From the NCBI GenBank assembly GCA_001584585.1, contig LSYV01000041.1, positions 600,930 through 664,929 of the forward strand: a DNA stretch of 64,000 nt, read 5' to 3'. The position numbers and the translations under genes were made by a program. The DNA is from Gonium pectorale (taxonomy: Eukaryota > Chlorophyta > Chlorophyceae > Chlamydomonadales > Volvocaceae). Positions 21,501-32,900 of this stretch are shown one piece after another (the stretch's first letter is position 1; each line of letters starts with the position of its first letter). The notes beneath the pieces were generated by a model. The model was not told the origin of the DNA, did no database searches, and saw only the letters and a program-made list of their open reading frames with translations.

Positions 21501-24500
21501 GACAGGTCCGTACGGGTAACCTCGATCAGCTTCGTTAGCTGCTTGACCTGTGGACCGTACATGCACAAAGGTCAGCCTCCCGGAGGCGCCACATCTATTT
21601 CACACAGGCCTATGGGTATACAGTACGATACCGGAATTGATGGATTCCGCAGCCCTACCTGGAACTCGTTGTACTTCACCATAGCGTCCTTGTCGCCCTT
21701 GGCCATCTCCACGAATGCCTGCTCAACCTCCGTGCACCAGAAGATCTGGTTCACGACTAGGATGACCTGCGACGGCCAGGCGAACAGCCACTGCTCGCGC
21801 GGCTTGGTGGGGTAGTCCTCCACGGAAGCCTTGAGCACCATGCGCAGCTCGTTGCGCATCTTGACGATGATGTCATTCATGTATTCCTCCACCTACGGGG
21901 AACACCCGTGAAGGGCTCAGACCGGGTGCGAGCATTTGTTTTGAACTCTGGTTCATGCGGCAGAAGCACACGTGCAAACAGATGTCCCTTTTCCATACCT
22001 TGTTCTCCAGAGGCAGCGGGGTGGAGAACGGCACGTACTCCACTCCCACGCACGACTCCATGCCCAGCCCCTTGGGGCGGCGACCCGGCACCACCTCCTC
22101 CGAGTCGAGGCGGAGCTTGTCGATAGCCTGACAGGATGTTCAGTACAGGAAAAGGTGGTCATCGCCAGAGCCGGCAGTGAAACACGCTTCCCGCGGAAAT
22201 ACTGTGAGCTGGTGGCGGCTGGCCACTAAAAGGCATATCCAAGGCACATGCAGGGAGCTGTATCTGTGAGTGGTGGGTTGCGCACCTGGAAGCACTTGTT
22301 CATGTGCATTTGCACGCGCACGGGGTTGTTGCCGTTGGACAGAATGTCCAGCAGGTCAGCAGCGGACACAAAGTAGAAGCGCGGGAAGGCGCGGCGCTTG
22401 GACTCCATGTAGTCGTTCAGGGCCTTCTTGCAGACCTCGAGCTCGCGCTCCTGCGTCTCCAGGTTGGCGTACAGGCCCTCGCGGTGGCAGCAAGCCACGC
22501 AGTTCTTCAGCTCCTTGAACTCGGCCAGTACCTGAGGAGAAGGGTTTGGGTCCGGCACAGATGTTGGTTGGCGCCGTGCAAGGCAAGGCCGAGTTCTGTA
22601 TGCAACACAAGCAAATGCCCCTTGCACCCCAGTGTGAGGGCATCGTTAAACGCACCATGCCAACCACTGCCAGCAACCAGAGTAACCAAGCCCGGCGGCA
22701 AGTAGCTGCAGCACCGCACCTTCTTGACCTCCTTGTCGATGTTGGCAAAGCGCACCGTCGCTTCGGGCAGCTCCTTCTTCACCTCCTCGCTGTGGATGAA
22801 CAGCGACTCCAGGTAGGCCCAGGTCCGTTGGATCTCGTGCATGATTTGGTTCACGTCCGCCACGTCGTTAAGCTTCTTCTGCCAGCCCAGGATCTCGTCC
22901 TTGAAGGTGGCCATGTACCGGTTGGCAATCATGCCCTGCACCTGCACCTGGTTGTCCTCCAGCGCCTGCGAAGTAGGCGGATGGCAAGATGTAAGCGATC
23001 CACCTGACCGCAGAATCCGTGCCAGACACATGCCCAAGGTACGCTGAGTGCGCATTAGTCATTCCAGCGCTTCCGGCATCATGTCATCATGCTACCATAT
23101 GACGGTTACCAAACAGCAATCATTGCCACCCAGGCGCACCTCGAAGTCCTCCTCCGCCATCTTGATGATGTACACGGGATAGTCCTTGTGCTGCGCAAAT
23201 TGGAACTCCACACGCGCCCACGTGTCGGTGAGGCGCTTGAGAGCAATTTCCATCTTCTCCTCCTTCTGGGCGCGGTCCACGATCTCGCCCACCTCCTCCT
23301 CAAATTTGTGCAGCTCGAGGGCCAGCAGGTCGTTGAGCTTGAAGGCTGGGTCCTTTACGTTGAAGGACACCTGGAGCAGGAAGGGAAGTGGAGTTAGGGC
23401 GGGACACAAGAGGAACCCATCCAGGTGACTTATTCATAGGAGCAACGCATATAGAGCAATGTGGGAAGCCGCAATGCAGCCAGCCACCACACAATGTGGG
23501 TCTAAGAACTAAGCAGTAAACCCATAGCCTCCATCATATCCTTCAGTGCATTAACTTGCCAAGTTGCCATGGCAACATTTGTGCTGCTCTGAACCCTTCC
23601 CGCTACTTCAAAGAGGGTACAACGGTCGGATGAGAGTATCGTGAAGCCCAATGATGGAATAGTCATAGCGCAACTGGCAACGCCCTCCCACTCCCACGGT
23701 CGCCGCACCTTGGTGGTGGACATGAGCTGCTCCCAGTGGCGGTCGCGCATGGCCGGGCTGCGAAGGTCGGCAACCAGCGGCACGGACACGAGGAAGTTCT
23801 TGACCGCCTGGTCCACACCACGGAACACGTCCTCGTCGCGGACTTTCTTGTGCAGGCTCTTCACCTCCTTCACAAACTGCTTGGCACCCTCCTCCATGAT
23901 ATCTGTTCGGATGTCGCTCCACTGCGTCTGGCGCCAGTCCTGTCAGAGGGGATTTGTGGCACGGACTCACATGGGTCAGCAGGCAGCTTCTTATTGGGAA
24001 TAGGCATGCGGCCAAAAGAGCGCCATGGTATACCACTGAGTGCAAGAGAGTTGGGGCAAACAAGACTCATGGCCATGATCAATCTTTACAACCACAGGTC
24101 ATCAATACGCCATCTGCACCTGTTGACTGGGAGTGGCGTAGTGCGGCCTGAGCCCCATCCCCCGTTTCCGCATCTGCATGAGATGTCCGTACCTGGAACT
24201 GCAGCTCACACAGAACGGCCGTGTCCCACACGTCCTTGACCATGACCAGGTCCTCGACGGTCTCCTTAATGGAGGCCTTGACGGGCTCCACGAGCTGAGG
24301 GAACTCGAACACGCTGGCGAGCTCGACCAGCCGGTCGCACTCGCGCTTGAGATCGGCAAGCTCGCGCGCCGCGGCGTCGAGCTCCGGGTAGGCCATGTCG
24401 AAGCCTGTGCTGTAGCGGAAGAAGGCCCGCTTGCGGAAGCCGGCGCGGTAGTTGCGCACCTTGGCGGCAAAGGACTCGATCTCCTTCTTGATGTCCTCGC

Positions 24501-27500
24501 CCTTCTGAGCCTGTTAGTGGCACGCAGGAAAGAGGCGACAGCAAGCAAGGTGACTGCTCATACGGATTCGGGCTTTACGTATTAAGGTTTTTTTGTTTGT
24601 GTTCCAGCTTTTAATTGATCCGGGTCTTCCTGCCGCAACCACAAAGCTGGCTACGGGTTTACCATGCCCGGGGTAGCAAGCAACCATTGCTTGCATATGC
24701 CCATTAGTCTACGGGCCGCCCCATTAGTCTACAGCGGGACTGCATCCGCCTTGTCACTGCTATAAGCACACGTAAGCTCCTGCTACCACGCAACTCCCTG
24801 CACACCTGGATGGGCTCCACGTCCGTCTTGACCTGCGGCTGCGCCTTCTTGATATCGTCCCACTTGTGGGCTGCGTCCTCCAGCCGCTTCTCCATCTTGT
24901 TGACGCCCGGCACCTTGTCTTTGGCAAGCTGGGAGAACGCCTCATGCAGCTGGTCAATCAGCAGGTCGGTGCTGGCGCGCTGGCTCTTGACCTGGTACAG
25001 CGCGTCCATGACCTTGCGCAGCCCGTTCTCAAAGTCCTTGGTGAGCTTCTCGGGGCTGCGGGCGAGCTCCATGCCGTGCGCCTGCGTGTCCATGAACTCC
25101 TCCAGACCCTTGAGCAGCGCCTCTGTGGCGACGCGCATCTTAGGCGTAAAGAGCATGCTGTCGCGGGTCTCCAGGAAGTCCAGGCACTGCACCATGTCGA
25201 ACTTGGGCGAGCCGGCAGCGGCCGTGAGCAGCACAATGTTGTTGCGCAGCAGAGTAGCGATGCTGCCCGTGGGCAGCACGGCGTCACCAGCGCCCAGGTA
25301 CACGCGCTCCCAGGAGCTGGCCGTAACGTCGTAGATCCAGCCGTCGTTCAATGGCCGGCCCTCCGAGTCGAGGCCGCCATGCATGAAGACCTTGCCGTAG
25401 GAGAACTCTTGCATAATGGCGCCCGAGCGGGCGACTGGTACGCCATGCAGGCCGCCCGTGGGAGGGTTGACGGTGGCGTGGATGCTGTTGGGCCCAGTGA
25501 CCTCCATGATCACCAGCTCGCCCGTCGTAACCGTCTCGCCCTCGTCATTGACGACCTGGCCGCCGAAGATGACGATGCGGTTTCCGGTGGCAGCGGCGGC
25601 CGCCGACTTGCGTGGAGCGGGAATGTCGCCCTTCAAGATGGGCTCCATCCAATTGGCTCCAGCACGGTCCGACGTGTCCACCATGGCCAGCTCACTGTAT
25701 GAGTACCGAGCGGGCCATGCAAAAACATCAAGCCAGTGGAACTTCAAGCTATTGATCGCACATGCATCACTGCTACTAGCAAGGCTTCATGTTGCCCAAT
25801 TAACCTTGGCTTGGGCCATCTAGAAAGGCATACGTCTGCGTCCAGCTGAGGCATGCGTTTGCAGATACTGAGCACCAACCCAAGCTCAACTTACGTCATG
25901 AGGTCGCCATCATGGTCACCCATCATAACGTAGAGGTCCTTGTCGATAGCAACAGCCACGTGCATGCTGCGGGCCGAGACTGGGAGCTCGTTGGGATTCT
26001 CCTCCGCGTGGGCAGCCGGCGCAGCGGGCGCCGCCTGCACGGCTGGCGGCGCCTCAGCAGCCGGCGCCTCAGCAGCCGGAGCCTCAGCAGCCTCTGGAGT
26101 AGGCTCACAAGCGGGCGCCCCCTCGGCAGATGCCGGAGCAGCCTCTGGCGCTGCTGGGGTCGCCTCCGAAGCGACCGCCGCAGCCTCCGCAGCAGGGGCC
26201 TCAACGCTGGCCGCTGCAGCCTCGCCCTCCGCCCCCTTGGTCTGGCCTTCGGCGACAGCGGCCTCGCCTGCCTCCACTGCGGCCTCACCGGCAGCAGGAG
26301 CAGCCTCGGCGCTCTCCGCCTTGGCTGCCTCAGCACCCTCCGCGGCAGCCTCGCCTGCCTCAGCAGCGACAGCAGCCTCACCCTCAGCAGGGGCAGCCTC
26401 GGCAGCTGCCTCACCCTCGCCCTCGGCCGCCTCAGCTGCCGTTGCAGGAGCATCCGCCTCGTCAGCTGCGGGCACGGCCTCGCCATCAGCCGCGGCGGGT
26501 GCCTCAACCGCCGCAGCTCCCTCGGCCACCGCAGCAGCCTCGCCCGCAGCGGCAGCCTCGCCCTCGCCGGCAGCCGGTGGCTCCGAAGGTGCAGCCTCCG
26601 ACGGAGGGGCCACCGCTGCTGCCTCTGGTGCCGCCGCTGGAACCTCCGGGGCTGTCTCAGGAGCAGCGGGAGCGGGCTCTGCTGCTACCTTGGCGCTCGG
26701 TGGCCGGCTGCCGCTGGCAGCAGCGGCAGGCGCGGGCGGGTAATCCGCCGGCTCCTCACACTCCCCGGTGAAGTTTGTTGGGTGCCTGGTGACAAGAAAA
26801 CACGTGCATTAGGAGCTGAATTGTGTACGGTGACATCTCTCCTGTTGAACATTTAAAAACATCTTATTTGTTAGAGTTCATTCGTGGCCGTGGAGCGTCA
26901 CGTAAGCTAAACTTAACAAGCTCGACACACGGTGTGCAACCCGCCCCATCCCTCATAGGATCGTACCTGATGTACGGGCGGCTCTCCTTTGGTGCGCTCC
27001 AAACCCAGCCGTCCGCCTGCTTGCGCAGGTAGAAGATGTCGTTCAGATCATTCTGATCAAAAAGGCCCAGGCCGCCAAACACAACCAGCTCCCCGTCGCT
27101 GAGCACGACGGTTGCGTGCTGAGTGCGGTCCGGCGGCGTTGGGCCCGAGGGAGCCACCGGCGCCCAGCGCCACTCGTTGCCCTCGGTGTTGAGAAGTGTC
27201 ACGCCTGACCGGTCGCCGCCGTAGAGCACCAGCTCGTTCCCCAGCGTGGAGAACGTAACACCCTTGCGCTTGGCGGGCGTCGCGCCAATGACGCGGGGCT
27301 TGACCCACGGGTCGCTGCAGCTGACCAGGAATGGCGAGCCACGAATAGGGACGAAGTCCGCCGTGCCCAGCTCGTTGAACGAGACGTGGATGTGGTAGGG
27401 GCCGGCGGTCGGGGCGAAGTAGTGCACCTCATACTGGCCATTGTTGAGGTCCCGGACGCGAGAGACGCCCTCATATTTGCCATCCACCGACACCACAGTG

Positions 27501-29369
27501 ACCTTGAAGATGTCGCCGCCGCTGGTGCGCTTGTCGTTGAGGGTGTCCTTGGCCTGGATGATGAAGGGCACCTCCACACCCGATACAGTCTCCGCCAGCA
27601 GGCCTGGGCCATACGCGATGCAGTTGCGAGCGGCAGTGTTGGCAAAGTACGCGAATTTGATCTTGTTGACGGTCCAGCCCTCGCCATTGATGGAGACGCG
27701 CACATCCACTGTCAGCGCGCCGTACTGTTCGTAGTTGGGCGTCTGCACGCGGATGGTTTCTGGGTCCACGTATATGCCGTCGACGATGACCTCGTTCTTC
27801 TCGCTGAGGCCGAACTTGACCTGCACCTTGCCGTCGCGGAAGCGCAGGCCACGGATGACCAGGTCGGTGGAACCGAAGACAGGGCCCATCTCCGGCTGGA
27901 TGCCAGTGCAGGCGTAGGGCGGGCCGATGATGGGCGAGACGTTGAGCTTGTGCAAGTCGCCTAGCCAGCGGTTGGCCCAGCCGCCAAAGATGAGCAGCGA
28001 GCAGGTCTTGACGTCAAACACCCAGGCCGTATCCTCACGGCCCACGGGCGGGGCGCCGTGGTCAACCGGCGGCGTCGACCACATCTGGCTGCCGCAGTCC
28101 ATCACCTCCACGGTGTTGAGGTACTGCATCATGCCCTTGCGCCCACCGAAGCTGAAGACCTTGTGGTACGGCACGCTCTCAATGCCGTCGCAGACGTTAT
28201 TGCATATCTCGTACGGCAGGCTGGGCGGCTGCGTGTCGTTCTCCCAGGACATGCGGTTAAGGTCCAGCATGTGGCTGTCCTGGAACATCTGGTTCAGGTC
28301 GCGGCCGCCCATAATGAGCAGCTTATCGTAGGTCTCCGAGTTGGGCGTGACCGGGTAGATGAACGCTGAGTGGTCGAAGCGCGGGCTGGGGCCCGTGCCA
28401 ATGAGCGACTCGGTGACATTCTCCCAGCGAAAGCCGTCCTCCGCCAGGTGCAGAACCCACATGTCATTGTGCACCTGGCCGCTGCCGCCATAGCCGCCGA
28501 AAATGAAAACGCGGTTGCCGAAGCGTGTGGCGGTGAAGTGCGCGCGCGGCTCAGGGCCAGGGCCCACGACGTCAACGGCCGTCCAGGCCTTGTCCTCATA
28601 GTTAAACACCCACACATCACTGTAGCGGATACGCTTGTTTAAGCCGCCAAACACCAGAAGACGCTTGTCGTCAAGCTGCGGCAAACAGGACGGGACAATA
28701 AAACGGTTGGCGCGAAATGTATGCGGCCTCGGTCAATCGGGCCTCAAGGCCCTCGGGCTACGGATACCGCACCCTTGTCCGTAGCCCTATAGCGTATGGC
28801 CTTGCAGCACTTCAGCCCTGGGGCTTCACACTTGAGCCTGCGCCTTCCTAAGTTCACTGGCTACGTGACGAGATAATCATTCGGTATGGAGTGCGCTTTT
28901 GCCCGAACCTGATGCCCCAGCTCACGCGCCGAAACCCAGCACGCCCGCCCTGACCATCCCGCCCCAAGTGCTCACTGCGATGGCCGCGTGGCGCGCGCGG
29001 GGCGGAGGAGCAGTGGTCACCGTAAGCTCCTTCCACTTATACTCGTCGGGGTCGCTGGTGTCGAGCTCGTACAGGTCATTAAACGCCGCGGCCTTGCCTG
29101 CCGGGAGCAACACACAGCCGTCAGGGGCGCGGCCCGCAGGAATCTCGCACGGGCAGCCGCACCTTCTTTACGGCCGCACCCTCCAAATAGAAGGAACCGC
29201 TCGCCCAACACCGTGAACGAATGGCCCGAGCGGGGGCACGGAGCGTCCCCAGTAACGTTGGGAACCTCCCAGAAAATCGACTGCGAACATGTATAGGAGC
29301 TTGTCAGGCCCTGCCGCGTCTGGGGCGCGACCCCTTGGACACATTTGCGACTAAAAGGAAACGCACCAT
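8648..29369 (-). CDS. ODA11: Outer-arm dynein alpha heavy chain
   Basis: Thirty-six exons join in phase to about 4,690 residues; the Chlamydomonas alpha chain is about 4,500 (from memory). It is an ATP-driven minus-end motor of the ciliary outer dynein arm. From the N-terminus: Kelch propeller repeats ([26 protein letters not shown]; residues about 1-370), a filamin/Ig-like segment, an Ala/Glu-rich insert (about 665-905), more Kelch-like sequence, then tail and linker. The AAA ring has P-loops [10 protein letters not shown] (AAA1), GPTGTGRTE (AAA2, Arg for Lys), GGAGVGKTQ (AAA3) and GVGGSGKQS (AAA4). The coiled-coil stalk and microtubule tip ([10 protein letters not shown] to [14 protein letters not shown]) lie at about 14.0-15.1 kb. 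AAA5, AAA6 and a C-terminal domain ending LLQDDLAA follow. Exon 1 is the ATG at 29367-29369, then an 86-base intron, then SIFWEVPN. Main exons: 26967-28675, 25895-26785, 24806-25694, 15890-16897, 8648-10576. Confidence 0.93.
9494..9535 (-). repeat. GGC/GGT run encoding 14 glycines
   Basis: Fourteen consecutive glycine codons lie in the last dynein exon, between VVDVS and [11 protein letters not shown], in the C-terminal part after AAA6. The repeat is in frame and mixes GGC and GGT codons, so it is not a pure microsatellite. Confidence 0.9.
14280..14319 (+). repeat. 12-base tandem repeat in dynein intron
   Basis: GTTGCTTCAACC is repeated three times with a partial fourth unit. It lies between dynein exons 14459-14779 and 14021-14229, so it is intronic. 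Confidence 0.85.
23563..23576. promoter_or_regulatory. Perfect 14-base palindrome, X-box-like
   Basis: GTTGCCATGGCAAC is a perfect palindrome and matches the RFX-factor X-box consensus known from ciliary genes of animals. It sits in the dynein intron 23371-23708. Whether it does anything here is unknown; green algae are not known to have RFX factors. Confidence 0.3.
26010..26740 (-). repeat. Ala/Glu/Pro-rich coding repeat in dynein
   Basis: Most of dynein exon 25895-26785 encodes a low-complexity run of about 240 residues with recurring [16 protein letters not shown] and [14 protein letters not shown] units. It splits the N-terminal Kelch region: [20 protein letters not shown] follows directly. 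It makes this chain longer than the usual alpha chain. The frame is open throughout and the flanking splice junctions are in phase, so it should be translated. Confidence 0.85.
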
Positions 29370-29980
29370 GCTGTTTTGGAAGCTCTAATGGTTCATGTGT
29401 GATCCCTGCATACGTGGGGCCCTCCTCTGTGCAGCCAGAGTTACCGAAGTAGCGCTGCCTTGGAGATAGCGGGTATCTTCAAACCTTTGTCGGTAAGATA
29501 TTGAAGTATATATTTACAGGGACATTGGGCTAGAATCGTTGTTGAGGGAGAGGTCCTTAGGGTCCTTAGGGAGGTCGTACGGCAAGTTTCCATGTTGGGC
29601 AGGTTGGGGACATGCATCACCATCCACCTCTGGCCTGCGTCTCTCCAGCACGACTGGAACGACCCATACCCTTAGGAACAGGGCATTGCATGAGAAGCTA
29701 CTGCAAGCACCCCAACCCGAACCCCCACTCGCCGTCTGCAAACCCGTTGCAGTGCTGAACGTATAATAAAAAATTAAGGATACGCGTGGATTTCGAGGGT
29801 CGGCGACGTCTGTTGGCCTCCTCTCAGGAAGCACCGCTAGTAGCAAAGCCCTCGGCACTATGCCACCGCAGTTTAAGAAACCTCTGGCGAGTTATGGGTC
29901 CTCGGCACTGGGGCTTGCACTGATGGCAGCGCCCGGACAGAAAACAGGCTGACGCGCTGCATTCGGCTTTTTCGCTGCAG
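29370..29980. other. Divergent upstream region, dynein and kinesin-14
   Basis: About 0.6 kb separates the dynein start codon from the first solid kinesin exon, so the two promoters and 5' UTRs must share it. It contains a 10-base tandem duplication, GTCCTTAGGG, at about 29553-29572. An ATG at 29860 opens a short frame (MPPQFKKPLASYG), but none of its GT donors gives the phase needed to join the next exon. The true first kinesin exon is therefore not resolved. Confidence 0.5.
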
Positions 29981-32900
29981 GAGTATGACCCCCAGCTGGC
30001 GCAGCAGACTCTGCAGAAGAGCTACCAGCATTCGGACGCGGCGAGGGAGGCGAAGCAGCGGGCGCTTCTTCACGAGCTGGTGCGGCCGTGGGCATCCGCT
30101 GCGCCTAAGCAGCCAACATTTGTTCACGGGCTTTTGAGACATGCAGGGGGGGGGGGCCGAAGGGAGCGCCGTGCAATGGGGGCGTGTAGCCAACTTTGAT
30201 GTGCCGTCGGCAGGGCCTGGCGGATGAGGAGTATGCGCTCGACGATGAGGACGAAGATGAGCACGTGGAGGGGGACGAGGATGAGGAGCCGCTCCTGGTC
30301 ACGCGTGCTCACAAGCACACCAACGGCAACGGGGCCGTCCCCAGTTACGGGTACCGCGACCTCTTTGGGAAGGAGGCGGAGATGCGGCGTCGCCAGCTCA
30401 TCGAAGTCAAGGTGGGTATGACCTTGGCGGCGAGCATGGTTCATGACCCGCGTTCTGGGTAGGGTGCGGACTATAAGGGCGGCGTCGCCCGTTGGCAAGG
30501 TGACACATCAATCGTCTTTCGCATGAAAAGGGTACGAACGGCGATGCAGCCGGGTATGCATGAAAAGGGAGATCTGCATGAATTGGCAGCTTCGTACAGT
30601 TGGGTTATCCTTACCCTTGTGCACGCTTTGACCGAGGTGCTTCAATTCTTGATTGCACGCTCTCCGCCCTAATGTGTGTAGGGGTACGATCAGTACCTTG
30701 CCGATATATTGGAACGGAGCAACGAGTCCCTGCAGGTATGCCGGGAAGGTTCTCTGGCGGCTTAGATATCATAAAAGGGGATCACCAAGGTGTACGGAAT
30801 GAACTGGAGGCAGCATGCGAATGTGTTTAACCTGTGCCATCGGCCCGATGCGCATATAGCCCACGCATGGCGTTAATGGCCTTTGAACACTATTCACAAA
30901 TGCAGATGCTGCGCGCGGAGACCGACCTGCAATTCCCCGGATGCGTGGAGGTAGGGTTTACTCATGGAAAGTGGGCGTCCTGCAGCCTGCTCACGGTCGG
31001 GTCGCGTCACTCCAATATCGGGCTCTGGGATCGTTTTGACAACAATTGTTGCGCTTTAGGCAGAGGCAGGAGCCGCCGGCCGGTGTTGACTGGGTTCGGG
31101 TCTCTGACAAGGCTAGCCCCAACACGACCTTTCGGAAGTGCACTGCCACCCCTCCGCTGAGGGCAGGCAGCGCGTTGCATGGGACCGCTGTTGCCAATCA
31201 TGCCCTGTCTGCGCGCGATCTGGCAATCTCCCCGCACGCAGATCATTCCCCAGCTGCAACACGAACTCCGCCTGCTGTATGAGGAGACAAAGGACTTGCG
31301 CAGCCAGGAGGACGACACAAACCACCGATCGCAGGACGCTCACGGGGACGGGGGCGTGAACGGGAGCAGGTGGGAGTTTAGGGTGTCATGCAGGTCTTGT
31401 CAAGCTAATGCCGGGCCAAGAACGGACAGTCATGCTCATTTATGGTGTCACTGGGCCTTCCCGATGGACCCGTGGCGCATTCCCTGACATCGGCTCGTTG
31501 GTTTGCTTGTTGGCCCTTGCAGCGAACTGGTTCAGCAGGTTGCAACTCTGCAAAAGCAGCTGGCGGCGAGGGACGCCAAGCTGCGGGAGGCGGAATCGGA
31601 GGCGGCAAGGCTCAGGGTACGTTGCGCTGTGGCTTACTGGGAGGGGTGGGCTCTCAACTGTCTTCGCTGCGGCTGGCTCTGTCGTTTGGACGCAGGCTTT
31701 CTTGTGGTTATCCAGGCGTAAGGGCGCCTCGTGTCCATGTGGTCTGCAGGCCCGGCTGGCGGACACTGGGGGGAATCGCGAGTCCAGCAGCGATGAGCTG
31801 CAGGAGCTCGAGTACCAGCTGAAGGAGCTCAAGGTGGGGGCAGCGGCCGGGGTCGGGGAGCCAATGCAAGGGGGCAAGGCGAACGAACGCAACCCAACAC
31901 GGGCTGGGAAAGGGTCTGAAGTGGGCCTCGACGCAGCTCTGGCACGCGCACGTGCTATCGTAGGGTGCAGCATCACGGGAGGCAGCGCCAGTGCATTGGG
32001 GCAGCTGGGGCGGCTGTGCACCCTGGGGCGTCAACAAGCTGGAATGGCAATATTTATGCACGCGGCGGAATGGGGCTCAATGGCTCTGAAGCAAGTTGGT
32101 GATGGGCACCAAGCGCCATGGCAATCCTCCCCACCCGTAACATGCGCAGGTAACCCTGGCTGCCAAGGACAAGGAGCTCGCTACGCTGCGGGCTAAGGCG
32201 GGCTCAACTGGCGGAGCGGAGTCCAATGCCCAGCTCGCCAAGCAGCGCGACGACGCAGTGCAGGTGCGCCGAACCAAATGGGCCGTGCGGCTTGCTCAAG
32301 TCGGGTGGGGCGGGCAAGACCCTGTCCGGATCCCGAGCATGCTGGCTGAGAAGCAGGGCTAAGGATCATGCAGAAAGTGGACCGTCACGTTCCATTGTCC
32401 GGCATCCGCACAGGCACGGGAGCTGCTGCAGCAGCAGCTGGCGCAGGCCCGCGCGGAGGTCACCGCCGCGGAGGCCAACTTCCGCGCGCAGCAGGAGGCC
32501 CTGTCCGCCAGCACGGAGAGCGAGCAGGCGAAGGCGCTGCAGAAACAGCTCTGGGCACTGACGGAGCAGCACAACAAGCGGGTCGCGGAGCTTGAGGCGG
32601 AGATGCGGCAGCAGAAGGTGGGGGTGCAGGTGTAGGGACGGCAGGTTTGTACGGGCGATCGGGCCTATGCCCTATTACTCATACAATACATGTGCTTTGA
32701 ATCACGTCTGTCGTGGTACTTGGCCCTGGGCAGCGGCCCGCCGACAGGTCGAGATGTGTGCCTGTTGAGGTGGACCCAACCTTCCCATCGTGCGCCTATT
32801 GCGCCATTTTGCGTCCGTCACCAACGCCCCGTTCGCGCGCTCGCTTGGCGTCGTCGTTACCGCCGGGCCCGACTTCGCACGTGCTTACAGTGAGCACCTC

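Noticed and set aside
25912..26856. Long plus-strand frames opposite the dynein Ala-rich exon
   Set aside because: They are mirror images of the repetitive coding strand; the Ser/Gly/Arg or Ala/Pro-rich products carry no independent signal.
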